Source: JAIBJN01 sp963748205
GTDB taxonomy: Bacteria > Actinomycetota > Thermoleophilia > Gaiellales > Gaiellaceae
Assembly: GCA_963748205.1 (NCBI GenBank)
Contig: CAVVIB010000018.1
Location: 62,001 to 126,000 of the forward strand
Direction of reading: 5' to 3'
DNA: 64,000 bases
Program-made: the position numbers and the translations under genes
Shown: in pieces, positions 8,274 to 16,123 of the stretch
How positions within the stretch are numbered: position 1 is the stretch's first letter
Layout: every line of letters begins with the position of its first letter
Notes under the pieces: generated by a model
What the model saw: only the letters and a program-made list of their open reading frames with translations
Told to the model about the DNA's origin: nothing
The model's database searches: none

Positions 8274-8441
8274 GGAGGGCTTGGCGGGATGGTGCTCGTC
8301 GCCGGGGTGCGATGGTCGTTCCGAGGCAAGGACGCAGGGAGCGTTCGTATCGAACTAGATACGGGCGCGACTGAGGACGCAGTCCTCGGGGCGAGCAGCG
8401 CGGCCCGGCGGCATCGCCACTATTCCGCCGAGCCCTCCTTA
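8274..8441 (-). repeat. Copy A of a 166-bp palindrome-ended intergenic element
   Basis: Read on the minus strand it begins right after the otsA TAA (8441-8439) as GGAGGGCTCGGCGG and ends CCGCCAAGCCCTCC 25 bases before the moaC start. The ends form imperfect 17-bp terminal inverted repeats. It aligns over its full length with 56061-56226 at roughly 87% identity with one small indel. Internal hairpin: CGTATC-TAGTTC-GATACG. See the findings for covariation and placement. Function unknown: 3' UTR or terminator, promoter carrier, or non-autonomous mobile element. Confidence 0.85.
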
Positions 8442-9923
8442 CGCGGGAAGCGGCGAGGCCAGCGATTCCTGCGCCTCGTCGAGGTCCGCGAGCTGGCCCG
8501 CGATCCAGGCGAGGATGTCGTTCTCGCGCACGTGCGCGGCGATCGCCTCGCGGCGCCGGCGGCGCTCGTCGGCCGCCATCGTCAGCGCTTCGTGCAAGGC
8601 CTCGGCCTGGCCGGCGACGTCGAACGGGTTCACCGTCAGCGCCCACTGCCCCAGCTCGTCGTGGGCCCCGGTGTTCTCCGAGAGGATCAGCACGCCGTCG
8701 CGCGTGTTGACGAGCGGCGCCTCCTTGGCCACGAGGTTCATCCCGTCGAAGATCGCGTTCACGAGCAGGACGTCGAACTGCTTGTAGGCGGCGACGGCCT
8801 GCGGGAAGTTGTCCTGGATCTGGAGGTCGAGCGGAACCCAGCCCTCCTGCTGGAAGCGGTCGTTCACGACCCGCGCGGCACGCTGGATCGCGCCGAGGTA
8901 CTCCGCGTACTCGGGGATGTCCTGCCGGGACGGGTCGAGGAGCGCGAGCATCTGCACGCGCCCGTGCATCTCCGGATGGGCGTCGAGGTAGAGCTCGTAG
9001 GCGCGGAAGCCGCGCACGACGTTCTTGGACGGATCCGTGCGGTCGACGCGGAGGATGAGGAACTCGGGCCGCACGGCCTCGATCAGAGACTCCTGCCCGC
9101 GCACGGTGTCGGTCGCCGCGACCTCGTCGAACTCGTCCGGGTCGACCGAGATCGGGCGCGCCCGGACGTGCGTGACGTGGTCTCCGATGCGGATCTCGGA
9201 CGCAGCCGCGTCGGGCTCGACGCCGAGGATGTCCGCGCAGCAGCGCAGGAAGTTCTGGCTCCAGCGGCGCGTGTGGAAGCTGACGACGTCGCTCGCCAGG
9301 AGGTTCTCGTGGATCGCGCGCCGGATCGTCTCCGGCAGCACGCGCCAGTAGTCGGGCATCGGCCAGGGGATGTGGACGAAGTGCGAGAGGAGCGCCTTGG
9401 GAGCCCGTTCCCGGACGAGGCCGGGCGCGATGTAGAGGTGGTAGTCGTGGAACGACACCGCCGCGTCGGGCTCGCGCTCCAGCTCGTCGACGACGGCGCC
9501 CGCGAAGTCCCGGTTGACCGCGACGTAGCCCTCGGTCCACGCGTGGTGCAGCCCGTGGTCGACGTCCGGCGCGCTCGCGAGGCCCCAGAGGTAGTGCTGG
9601 ATGAACCACAGCATCGGGTTCGCGATCACGTTGTAGTACCAGTCGTACGCCGAGGGATCGTGCGCCACGAGCCGCAGCCGGTAGGGGGCGCCTCCGCGCG
9701 CGGTCTCCTCGATCGCCTCGCCGCCGGCCTCCTCCGCGACGATGCGATCCTCGTCCGACATCGCGCTCGCGACCCACGTCACGTCGTGGTGCTCGACGAG
9801 GCTGCGAAGCGCCGTGACGAGGCCGCCGCCGCCTCTCCTCGCGATGCGCTCTCCGTCGGTGCCGCGGTCGAACACGACGGGGCCGCGGTTCGAGACGACA
9901 ATGAGCTTGCGCCGGGTCGCCAT
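8439..9923 (-). CDS. otsA: Alpha,alpha-trehalose-phosphate synthase (GT20)
   Basis: OtsA joins UDP- or GDP-glucose to glucose-6-phosphate. The 494-residue protein has LIVVSNRGPVVF, the YHLYIAP and HIPWPMPDYWRVLP motifs, the DRTDPSKNVVRG nucleotide-sugar loop and LLVNAIFDGMNLVAKEAPLV near the C-terminus. Start at ATG 9923 (MATRRKLIVVSN). No phosphatase (OtsB) domain is fused and none is encoded nearby. The upstream neighbour treT makes trehalose by a different route, so the pair gives two possible trehalose sources. Its TAA stop abuts repeat copy A. Confidence 0.95.
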   Translation of the reverse strand: MATRRKLIVVSNRGPVVFDRGTDGERIARRGGGGLVTALRSLVEHHDVTWVASAMSDEDRIVAEEAGGEAIEETARGGAPYRLRLVAHDPSAYDWYYNVIANPMLWFIQHYLWGLASAPDVDHGLHHAWTEGYVAVNRDFAGAVVDELEREPDAAVSFHDYHLYIAPGLVRERAPKALLSHFVHIPWPMPDYWRVLPETIRRAIHENLLASDVVSFHTRRWSQNFLRCCADILGVEPDAAASEIRIGDHVTHVRARPISVDPDEFDEVAATDTVRGQESLIEAVRPEFLILRVDRTDPSKNVVRGFRAYELYLDAHPEMHGRVQMLALLDPSRQDIPEYAEYLGAIQRAARVVNDRFQQEGWVPLDLQIQDNFPQAVAAYKQFDVLLVNAIFDGMNLVAKEAPLVNTRDGVLILSENTGAHDELGQWALTVNPFDVAGQAEALHEALTMAADERRRRREAIAAHVRENDILAWIAGQLADLDEAQESLASPLPA

Positions 9924-9949
9924 CCCGGAAACCCTAACGACCCGGGGAA

Positions 9950-11233
9950 TCAGCCCGAGCGGAGCGCCGTCACGAGCTCGGAGACGGCTTCGCCGTTGCC
10001 GTCGAGCTCGTTGAAGAGCGCGAGCCAGTCGCGCAGCAGCCGCGGCGTGAGGAAGTTCCGCCGCACGAACTCCTTGCCGCGCAGCGCCATGGCGCGCGCC
10101 TCGACCGGGTCCTCCAGGATGGCGAGGATCGCCTCGGCGCACTCCTCGGCCGAGTCGACCAGATAGCCCGTCTCCCGGTCCTGGATCTGGGCGACGATTC
10201 CGCCCACGCGGCCCGCGACCGTCGGGCGGCCCTTCCACAGCGCCTCCGTCACGGTGAGGCCGAACCCCTCGCGGATCGACTTCTGGATGACGGCCGCCGA
10301 GTGCACCTGGAACGCGTTGACCTCGACCGAGCCGACGTTGTTGAGGTTCGAGAGGATGAAGATGTCGGGATCGCCGCCGGCCGCCTCGACCGTGCGGTTG
10401 TAGTACTCCCAGCCCTCAGGGTCGTCGTGCGCCATCGAGCCGACAAGCGCGAGCTGGATGGACGGATGCGACTCGCGCACGATGCGCCAGGCCTCGATCA
10501 CCCCGAGCGGGTCCTTCCAGGGGTCGAAGCGCGAGACCTGCGTGATCAGCGGCCGGTCGACGTCGATCCCGAACTGGTCGACGATGTAGGCCGCGTCCTC
10601 GGCAGAGAGCGCCATGTTCTTCGGGGCGAGGGGATCGATGGCGGGCGGCCAGATCCACGCCGGCGGCAATGCGTCGGTGTCCGGGATGTACTCCTGCCGG
10701 TGGAAGATCGCCGCGTCGTGGCGGCAGATCGACGGCACGAGGAAGTCGAGCACCTGCGGGTTCGGCGTTGAAAGGTCGATGTGGCAGCGCCAGATCCAGT
10801 GCGCGGCGTGGTCGCGCGCGTGCTCGATCATCCCGGCCGGCTGCGGGTCGTGGACGATGACGAAGTCGTACTCGCCCTCGAGCGCCTCGGCGTTCATGCG
10901 GTTGTAGCGGCGGAAGATCTCCTGCTGCTCCTCGGTCAGCCCGGTCGGGTCGCCCTGGAGCGCGTTGTGGATCGTCTTCGTGACGTCGAAGAACTCGTCC
11001 TGGCCGTAGATGACCTGCCACTCGGCGTCGAGGCCCGCGTCGCGCATGAGCGGGACGAGCGTGTAGAGGATCTCCGCCACGCCGCCCCCGAAAGCCGTGG
11101 CCGAAAGGTGCAGCACGCGCTTGCCCGCGAGCGGCTCCGCGAGAGCACGGATCTCGTCCATGAGACCGCGCGCGGCGATCGACGCGTAATCGCCGAGGTG
11201 CTTCGTTCCGACGTTGACGGGCTGTAACTGCAC
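9950..11233 (-). CDS. treT: Trehalose synthase, TreT-type GT4 glycosyltransferase
   Basis: TreT transfers glucose from a nucleotide sugar directly to glucose. The 427-residue product has the N-terminal VLHLSATAFGGGVAEILYTL glycine-rich segment, IVHDPQPAGMI, HIDLSTPNPQVLDFL, the LITQVSRFDPWKDPLGVIEA nucleotide-binding region and the GT4 EX7E-like KSIREGFGLTVTEALWKGRP. GTG 11233 (VQLQPVNVGTKHLGDY) is chosen; an unrelated open stretch continues upstream. Separated from otsA by 26 bp, same strand, presumably one transcript. Confidence 0.9.
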   Translation of the reverse strand: MQLQPVNVGTKHLGDYASIAARGLMDEIRALAEPLAGKRVLHLSATAFGGGVAEILYTLVPLMRDAGLDAEWQVIYGQDEFFDVTKTIHNALQGDPTGLTEEQQEIFRRYNRMNAEALEGEYDFVIVHDPQPAGMIEHARDHAAHWIWRCHIDLSTPNPQVLDFLVPSICRHDAAIFHRQEYIPDTDALPPAWIWPPAIDPLAPKNMALSAEDAAYIVDQFGIDVDRPLITQVSRFDPWKDPLGVIEAWRIVRESHPSIQLALVGSMAHDDPEGWEYYNRTVEAAGGDPDIFILSNLNNVGSVEVNAFQVHSAAVIQKSIREGFGLTVTEALWKGRPTVAGRVGGIVAQIQDRETGYLVDSAEECAEAILAILEDPVEARAMALRGKEFVRRNFLTPRLLRDWLALFNELDGNGEAVSELVTALRSG

Positions 11234-11262
11234 GGCGCCGGAGAATACCGAGCGCTGCGGCT

Positions 11263-11691
11263 TTACCCGAGGGTCTTCGTGAAGCGAAGGCAGGAGCCGG
11301 TCCCGCCGGAGCGCGGGCCGATGCTCAGGTCGTCCGTGAGCGCGCGGATGATCGCGATGCCGAGACCGCCCTCGTCCAGCTCGCCCGGCTCGACCTCGAG
11401 GATCTCGGGGTCGAACCCCTCGCCATCGTCGGAGACCTCGACGGCGAGCCTCTCGGCGGCCAGCTCGTAGCGGATCTCGACCGCCCCGTCGCGCCCGTCC
11501 TCGTAGGCATGCCGGATCGAGTTGGAGCACGCCTCGGTCAGCGCGAGCTTCATGTCGGCGATCACCTCGGGCTCGACCGCGAGCGGACGAAGGAGCCCGC
11601 TCAGGGCGAGACGGCCCAGGGCGATGTACTCGGCCCTCGCCGGGATCACGAGCGAGACGACGCTCGCCGCTGAAACTCCGTTCTCGTTCAT
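11263..11691 (-). CDS. RsbW-like anti-sigma regulatory factor (HATPase_c)
   Basis: A 142-residue GHKL ATPase of the serine-kinase anti-sigma type: N-box ALTEACSNSIRHAY, G1 box DDGEGFDPEI and G2 box DEGGLGIAIIRAL. Such proteins bind and phosphorylate anti-anti-sigma partners and sequester an alternative sigma factor. No sigma factor or STAS protein is adjacent, so the partner is unknown. Start ATG 11691 (MNENGVSAASVVSLV). Twenty-nine bases upstream of treT; co-transcription with trehalose genes would fit a stress role (inference). Confidence 0.88.
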   Translation of the reverse strand: MNENGVSAASVVSLVIPARAEYIALGRLALSGLLRPLAVEPEVIADMKLALTEACSNSIRHAYEDGRDGAVEIRYELAAERLAVEVSDDGEGFDPEILEVEPGELDEGGLGIAIIRALTDDLSIGPRSGGTGSCLRFTKTLG

Positions 11692-11752
11692 GGTGTGTTG
11701 TTGGGCCGCAGGCTCAGTTCGGTGGGGCCGAAATCTAGCTGGCGGAGCAAGA

Positions 11753-12616
11753 TCAGGGTCTTGACGCGGCTCGTACCCGCGCTTCGGGCCCGAGAAACCG
11801 AGCAACGCGGCCGCGGGCGACCTCGACGGCCTCGGCGCTGGAGTCGATGAGGACGAAGCGCCGCTCGAGCGGCCCGCACACGGCTCCGAGCGTGCCCGAC
11901 CCGGCGAACGGGTCCAGGCACCAGTCACCGGGTCGCGTGGAGGCTTGCACCATGCGCCGCACGATGCCCTCCGGCTTCTGCGTCGGGTAGCCGGTCTTCT
12001 CCTTGCCCGTGGGCGAGACGATCGTGTGCCACCAGACGTCGGTCGGCAGCTTCCCGCGCGCGGCCTTCTCCGCGGTGACCAGCCCGGGCGCCATGTACGG
12101 CTCGCGCTCGACCTCGGCCGCGTCGAACCAGTAGCGCTCCGGATCCTTGACGTAGACGAGGATGGTGTCGTGCTTCGCGGGCCAGCGCCGGCGCGGCCGC
12201 GCGCCGTAGTCGTAGGCCCAGACGATCTCGTTCAGGAAGCACTCCCGCCCGAAGAGGCCGTCGAGGAGCACCTTCGCGTAGTGCGCCTCGCGATAGTCGA
12301 GATGAAGGTAGAGCGTCCCGGTCGGCGCGAGCACGCGGCGGAGCTCGCGCAGGCGCGGCTCGAGGAAGCCGAGGTAGTCGTCGTAGCTGTCCTCGAAGGA
12401 CGACTCGCCCAGCAGGCGCGTGGCATAGCGGCGCCCGCCGAAGCCGGTGCGGTCGCCCTCGGGGTCCGCGCTGGAGCTGACCGTCCGGCGCCGCTGCGTA
12501 CGCCCGGTGTTGAACGGGGGGTCGGCGTAGACGAGCTGGAAAGTCTCGTCGCCGAAGCCGGGCAGGAGCTCGAGGTTGTCTCCGAGCAGGACGAGATCCT
12601 CGCCGGGCCGCGGCAC
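11753..12616 (-). CDS. Site-specific DNA methyltransferase, N4/N6 amino type, beta order
   Basis: A 287-residue amino-methyltransferase with catalytic motif IV VYADPPFNTG near residue 30 and the SAM-binding motif I DPFAGSGTLGAV near residue 240, i.e. the IV-before-I order of the beta class. An arginine- and serine-rich insertion (residues 38-65) follows the catalytic motif. The conserved YPTQKPEGIVRRMV segment supports adenine methylation of the N6 type. No restriction endonuclease or specificity subunit flanks it, so it looks like an orphan, possibly epigenetic, methylase. Recognition site unknown. Confidence 0.9.
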   Translation of the reverse strand: MPRPGEDLVLLGDNLELLPGFGDETFQLVYADPPFNTGRTQRRRTVSSSADPEGDRTGFGGRRYATRLLGESSFEDSYDDYLGFLEPRLRELRRVLAPTGTLYLHLDYREAHYAKVLLDGLFGRECFLNEIVWAYDYGARPRRRWPAKHDTILVYVKDPERYWFDAAEVEREPYMAPGLVTAEKAARGKLPTDVWWHTIVSPTGKEKTGYPTQKPEGIVRRMVQASTRPGDWCLDPFAGSGTLGAVCGPLERRFVLIDSSAEAVEVARGRVARFLGPEARVRAASRP

Positions 12617-12635
12617 GCGCCCGAGTGTAGAGGCG

Positions 12636-13877
12636 CTACCGGTTGAGCCTGGGCGGCGAGGCCGGTCGTTCGCCGAGGCGGACGGTCACCGTCTCGCGCT
12701 CACCGTCGCGCAGGATCGTCAGCTCGGCGTTCTGGCCCGGAAGAAGGCGCTGCGTGACCGCGCGGACGACATCCTCGGCGGAGTCGACGGGCTGGCCGTC
12801 GATCGCGACGATCAGGTCCCCGCCGATCAGGATCCCCACGCCCTCGTACTCGCGCTGCTGACCGCCGCCGCGCAGGCCGGCTCGGTCGGCCGGGCTGCCG
12901 TCGACGACTTCCTGTACCGCCGCTCCCTGGTCGGCTCCGTAGTCGAGCTGGCGCGCCATACGCGGCGTGACGGTCTGGGTCGTGATCCCGAGCCAGGCAT
13001 AGCGCACACGTCCGGTCTGGATCAGCTGCTCCATGGAGCGCTTCGCCGCGTTGATCGGGACGGCGAAGCCCACACCCTCGGCGGTCCCGCTCTCGCTGCG
13101 GATCTGCGCATTGATGCCGACCACCTCGCCGCGAGCGTTGAACATCGGGCCGCCCGAGTTGCCCCGGTTGATCGGCGCGTCGGTCTGGATCGCGTCGATG
13201 AGGTCGTAGCTCGAGGTCAGCGAGTCGATGGAGCGCTCCGTGGCCGAGACGACCCCCACGCTCAGCGAGCTCTCCTGGCCGAACGGGCTCCCGATCGCGG
13301 CGACGGGCTCGCCGACGACGACGACGCCCGAGTCACCGAGAGGCACCGGGCTCACCGGGTGGTTGGCGGGATCGACCTTGAGGACACCGACGTCGTCGTA
13401 GAGGTCCCAGCCGATGATCTTCGCCGCGACGCGTTCGCCGTTCCGGTACTGGACGTACACGCGCGAGGCGGCCTCCGGGGTCTGCGTCTCGTCCGCCTCG
13501 CCGGCCGTCGTGATGACGTGCGAGTTCGTGAGGACGTAGCCGTCGTCGGAGACGACGAACCCCGACCCCTGCGCCTCGGACTGGAGCTGCTGGGCGCCCC
13601 CGTTGCCGAAGACGGCGTAGATGGTCACGACGCCGGCCGCGCGCTTCTCGTAGATCTCGCTCGCGTCGAACCCGTTGCCGACGAGCGGCTTCGCCGCGTC
13701 GCCCTCGACGGGGTTGGCCGCAGGCGTCGCTCCGTCCGGAGTCGAGACGAGGACGGTCTCGACCTGGGGCGAGTCGTCGTCGAGCCAGCCGACGGCCTTC
13801 CCGAGGACGAGCGCGCACGAGCCGCCGAGCATGGCGGCGACGATTGCGATGACGGCTACGACCCCCGGGCGGATCAC
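12636..13877 (-). CDS. htrA: Membrane-anchored HtrA/DegP-like serine protease with PDZ domain
   Basis: Extracytoplasmic protease/chaperone of 413 residues: one N-terminal membrane segment (residues 5-28), a trypsin-like domain with catalytic His in VLTNSHVIT, Asp in DLYDDVGVLKV and Ser in NRGNSGGPMFN, then one PDZ domain (from about residue 300, WLGITTQTV, to LRDGERETVTV). GTG start at 13877. It lies 62 bp downstream of a histidine kinase and response regulator on the same strand, a common arrangement for envelope-stress regulation. The gap contains a CCCTCC-TGA-GGGAGG hairpin. Confidence 0.93.
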   Translation of the reverse strand: MIRPGVVAVIAIVAAMLGGSCALVLGKAVGWLDDDSPQVETVLVSTPDGATPAANPVEGDAAKPLVGNGFDASEIYEKRAAGVVTIYAVFGNGGAQQLQSEAQGSGFVVSDDGYVLTNSHVITTAGEADETQTPEAASRVYVQYRNGERVAAKIIGWDLYDDVGVLKVDPANHPVSPVPLGDSGVVVVGEPVAAIGSPFGQESSLSVGVVSATERSIDSLTSSYDLIDAIQTDAPINRGNSGGPMFNARGEVVGINAQIRSESGTAEGVGFAVPINAAKRSMEQLIQTGRVRYAWLGITTQTVTPRMARQLDYGADQGAAVQEVVDGSPADRAGLRGGGQQREYEGVGILIGGDLIVAIDGQPVDSAEDVVRAVTQRLLPGQNAELTILRDGERETVTVRLGERPASPPRLNR

Positions 13878-13939
13878 GTTCGACTCATCGTAGTGACGGT
13901 TCCCTCCCTCAGGAGGGTCATATCTTTTCGTGGCAAATG

Positions 13940-15373
13940 TTACGAGCCACCGGTGGCAACCGGGTCGGTCGCTTCGCTTTCACGTGAAAACGGCAGGGCC
14001 GGGTCGAGCGGGAGTTTCAACGTGAAAACGGTCCGCCCGGGCACGGATTCCACCTCGATCGTTGCATCCATGCGGGATGCCAGCTCCGCGGCGATGGCGA
14101 GCCCGAGGCCGCTGCCCGACGCCTTGCCGCCCGCAGCGCGGTAGAAGCGCTGGAAGAGGTGCTCCTGGTCGTCCTCAGGGATGCCCGGCCCGGCGTCCGC
14201 GACCTCGAGCACCGCGAAGCCGTCGCGTTCCTCGACCGAGACCGAGACAGGCGTGCCGTCGGGCGTGTGCCTGATGGCGTTCTCGACGAAGGCGCGGGCG
14301 ATCTGCTGCACGCGGACGTCGTCACCGAGCGCGTAGAAGTCCTCGTCGCCGTCCAGCGCGAGCCGGCGACCGCCCGCCTCCGCCACCGCACGAAATTCGT
14401 CGACGACCTGCCGCGCGACGGCGCAGAGGTCGAACGGCGCGGTCTCGACCTCCAGTTGGCCGGCGTCCAGCCGTGACAGGTCGAGGAGGTCCGTGGCGAG
14501 CCTCGTGAGCCGGTCGATCTGGTCGCGCATCTCGGCCATGAAGTCGCGCCGCACCTCGGGATCCATGTCCTCGTCGCCGAGGAGCTCGACGAACCCGCCG
14601 AGCGAGAAGAGCGGCGTCCGCAGCTCGTGGGAGGCGTTGGCGATGAACTCACCGCGGGCGCGGTCGAGCACCGCCAGCCGCGTGCGCATGGAGTCGAAGG
14701 CGTCCGCGAGCTGGCCGACCTCGTCGCGGCCGGAATCGCGGATCGGCGTCTCGAAGTCCCCGGCCGACAGGCGCTCGGCCGCGCTCTCCAGGCGGCGGAT
14801 CCGGCGCGTGAAGAACCACGCCATCAGGTAGCCCACGAGCCAGGAGATGGCCAGTGAGATGCCGCCGGCGATGAGCAGGCTGCGCCGGACGACGTTGACG
14901 TTCGCGAGCACGTCGTCCAGCGGCGCCGAGACGAGCACCACACGGTCGCCGTCGATGGAAAGCGAGGCTTCCGCGTAGTGGGCCCCGCCCCGCTCGACCC
15001 GCCCCGAGGCCAGGAGGCCGGTGTCGGCCGCTTCCAGCGCCACGGCGTCGGTCGACAGATCGTCGACGTTGACGACGCGCGAGTCGAGCAGGTTCACAAG
15101 CTGGCCTTCGGTGACCGGCTGGAGGATGGTGATCCGTACGCCGAGGCTCTCGGCGCTGGTGGTCACGGCGGTCTCCGCCACTTCGGTGTTCAGCGAGCGG
15201 AGCTGGCCGCTCATGTTCTGCACGGCCACCTCGAGCTCCCGGACCTTCGCGTCCACAAGGCGGTCCTCGAGCTGCGGCACGACCGCCGCGTAGACGATCG
15301 CCAGCGCCCCGGCCACGACCAGGAAGAGAGCGAGGCCGGCCTTGACGCTCAGGCTGAGGAGCGGCTTCCTCAC
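13940..15373 (-). CDS. Sensor histidine kinase (HAMP, HisKA, HATPase)
   Basis: A 477-residue membrane kinase: helix 1 (about 11-33), an extracytoplasmic sensor (34-165), helix 2 (166-188), HAMP (188-240), HisKA with phospho-acceptor His249 in ANASHELRTPLFSLGGF, and a GHKL ATPase with N-box FVENAIRHTPDG and G boxes DAGPGIPE and GSGLGLAIAAEL. GTG start overlaps the response-regulator stop (GTGA). The last codons hold a parS-like palindrome (13978-13989), described separately. Confidence 0.95.
   Translation of the reverse strand: MRKPLLSLSVKAGLALFLVVAGALAIVYAAVVPQLEDRLVDAKVRELEVAVQNMSGQLRSLNTEVAETAVTTSAESLGVRITILQPVTEGQLVNLLDSRVVNVDDLSTDAVALEAADTGLLASGRVERGGAHYAEASLSIDGDRVVLVSAPLDDVLANVNVVRRSLLIAGGISLAISWLVGYLMAWFFTRRIRRLESAAERLSAGDFETPIRDSGRDEVGQLADAFDSMRTRLAVLDRARGEFIANASHELRTPLFSLGGFVELLGDEDMDPEVRRDFMAEMRDQIDRLTRLATDLLDLSRLDAGQLEVETAPFDLCAVARQVVDEFRAVAEAGGRRLALDGDEDFYALGDDVRVQQIARAFVENAIRHTPDGTPVSVSVEERDGFAVLEVADAGPGIPEDDQEHLFQRFYRAAGGKASGSGLGLAIAAELASRMDATIEVESVPGRTVFTLKLPLDPALPFSRESEATDPVATGGS
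13978..13989. promoter_or_regulatory. parS-like palindrome TTTCACGTGAAA
   Basis: Perfect 12-bp palindrome that matches the core of the ParB-binding parS consensus (TGTTTCACGTGAAACA) but not its outer bases. Two relatives sit nearby, TTTCAACGTGAAAACG at 14015-14030 and TTTTCGCGTGAAAACG at 15532-15547. parS sites normally cluster within tens of kilobases of oriC, and parAB lie about 16 kb away. All three are within coding sequence of the two-component genes, so codon choice could also explain them. Confidence 0.35.
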
Positions 15374-16071
15374 GGCGTGTCGCGGAAGCGGTAGCCGGCG
15401 CCCCGCACGGTGAAGATGAGCTCCGGCTCGGCCGGGTCGCGCTCGACCTTCTCGCGCAGGTGGCGCACGTGCACGTCGATCGTGCGCGGGTCGCGGAACT
15501 CGGAGCCTCCCCAGAGCTCGTCGAGAAGCTCTTTTCGCGTGAAAACGCGTCCGGGGCTCGCCGCGAGCATGCGCAGCAGCTCGAACTCGAGGTAGGTGAG
15601 CTGGACCGGCTCGCCGCGGGCCTCGACCGTGCGGCGGCTCGTGTCGATGCGCAGACCTTCGACCTCGATCACCTCCGCCCGGGCGCCGGCGGGCGTGAGC
15701 TGCGCGCGGCGCAGGAGCGCGCGCACCCTGCTCATGAACTCGCGGATGGAGAACGGCTTCGTGATGTAGTCGTCGGCGCCGAGCTCGAGGCCGAGCACCT
15801 TGTCGCCTTCGTCGCCGCGGGCCGTGAGCATGATGATCGGGACGGCGCTCCGTTCCTCCCGCAGGCGCCGGCAGACGGCGAGCCCGTCCAGCCGCGGGAG
15901 CATGAGGTCGAGAATGACGAGATCGACCGGCGTCTCCCGGTAGCGCTCGAGCGCCTCCTCGCCGTCGCGCGCTTGCACGACCGTGTAGCCCTCGCGTTCG
16001 AGCGGGTACGTGAGGAGTTTCTGCACCGACTCCTCGTCATCGACGAGGAGCACCGTCGAGCGCCGTTCCAT
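15370..16071 (-). CDS. OmpR/PhoB-family response regulator
   Basis: DNA-binding partner of the adjacent kinase. Receiver domain with acidic pocket VDDEE, phospho-acceptor Asp55 in LVILDLMLPRLDG and Lys in DYITKPF; C-terminal winged helix (about 135-230) ending RTIDVHVRHLREKVERD and FTVRGAGYRF. I start at ATG 16071 (MERRSTVLLVDDEE) although the frame is open 15 codons further up. Divergent from the M28-like gene; the 52 bp between them must hold both promoters. Confidence 0.95.
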   Translation of the reverse strand: MERRSTVLLVDDEESVQKLLTYPLEREGYTVVQARDGEEALERYRETPVDLVILDLMLPRLDGLAVCRRLREERSAVPIIMLTARGDEGDKVLGLELGADDYITKPFSIREFMSRVRALLRRAQLTPAGARAEVIEVEGLRIDTSRRTVEARGEPVQLTYLEFELLRMLAASPGRVFTRKELLDELWGGSEFRDPRTIDVHVRHLREKVERDPAEPELIFTVRGAGYRFRDTP

Positions 16072-16123
16072 CGCCCGGATAAGGATAGGGACGCCGGGGG
16101 CCTCGACTACACTCAAGTGGCGA

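Noticed and set aside
11753..12616. Restriction-modification system
   Set aside because: Only a methyltransferase is present; neighbours are HtrA and an anti-sigma factor, no endonuclease.
13921..13935. Possible third half of the GTGAAAACG motif family near CTTTTCGTGGCAAA
   Set aside because: Too diverged from the parS-like core to count.
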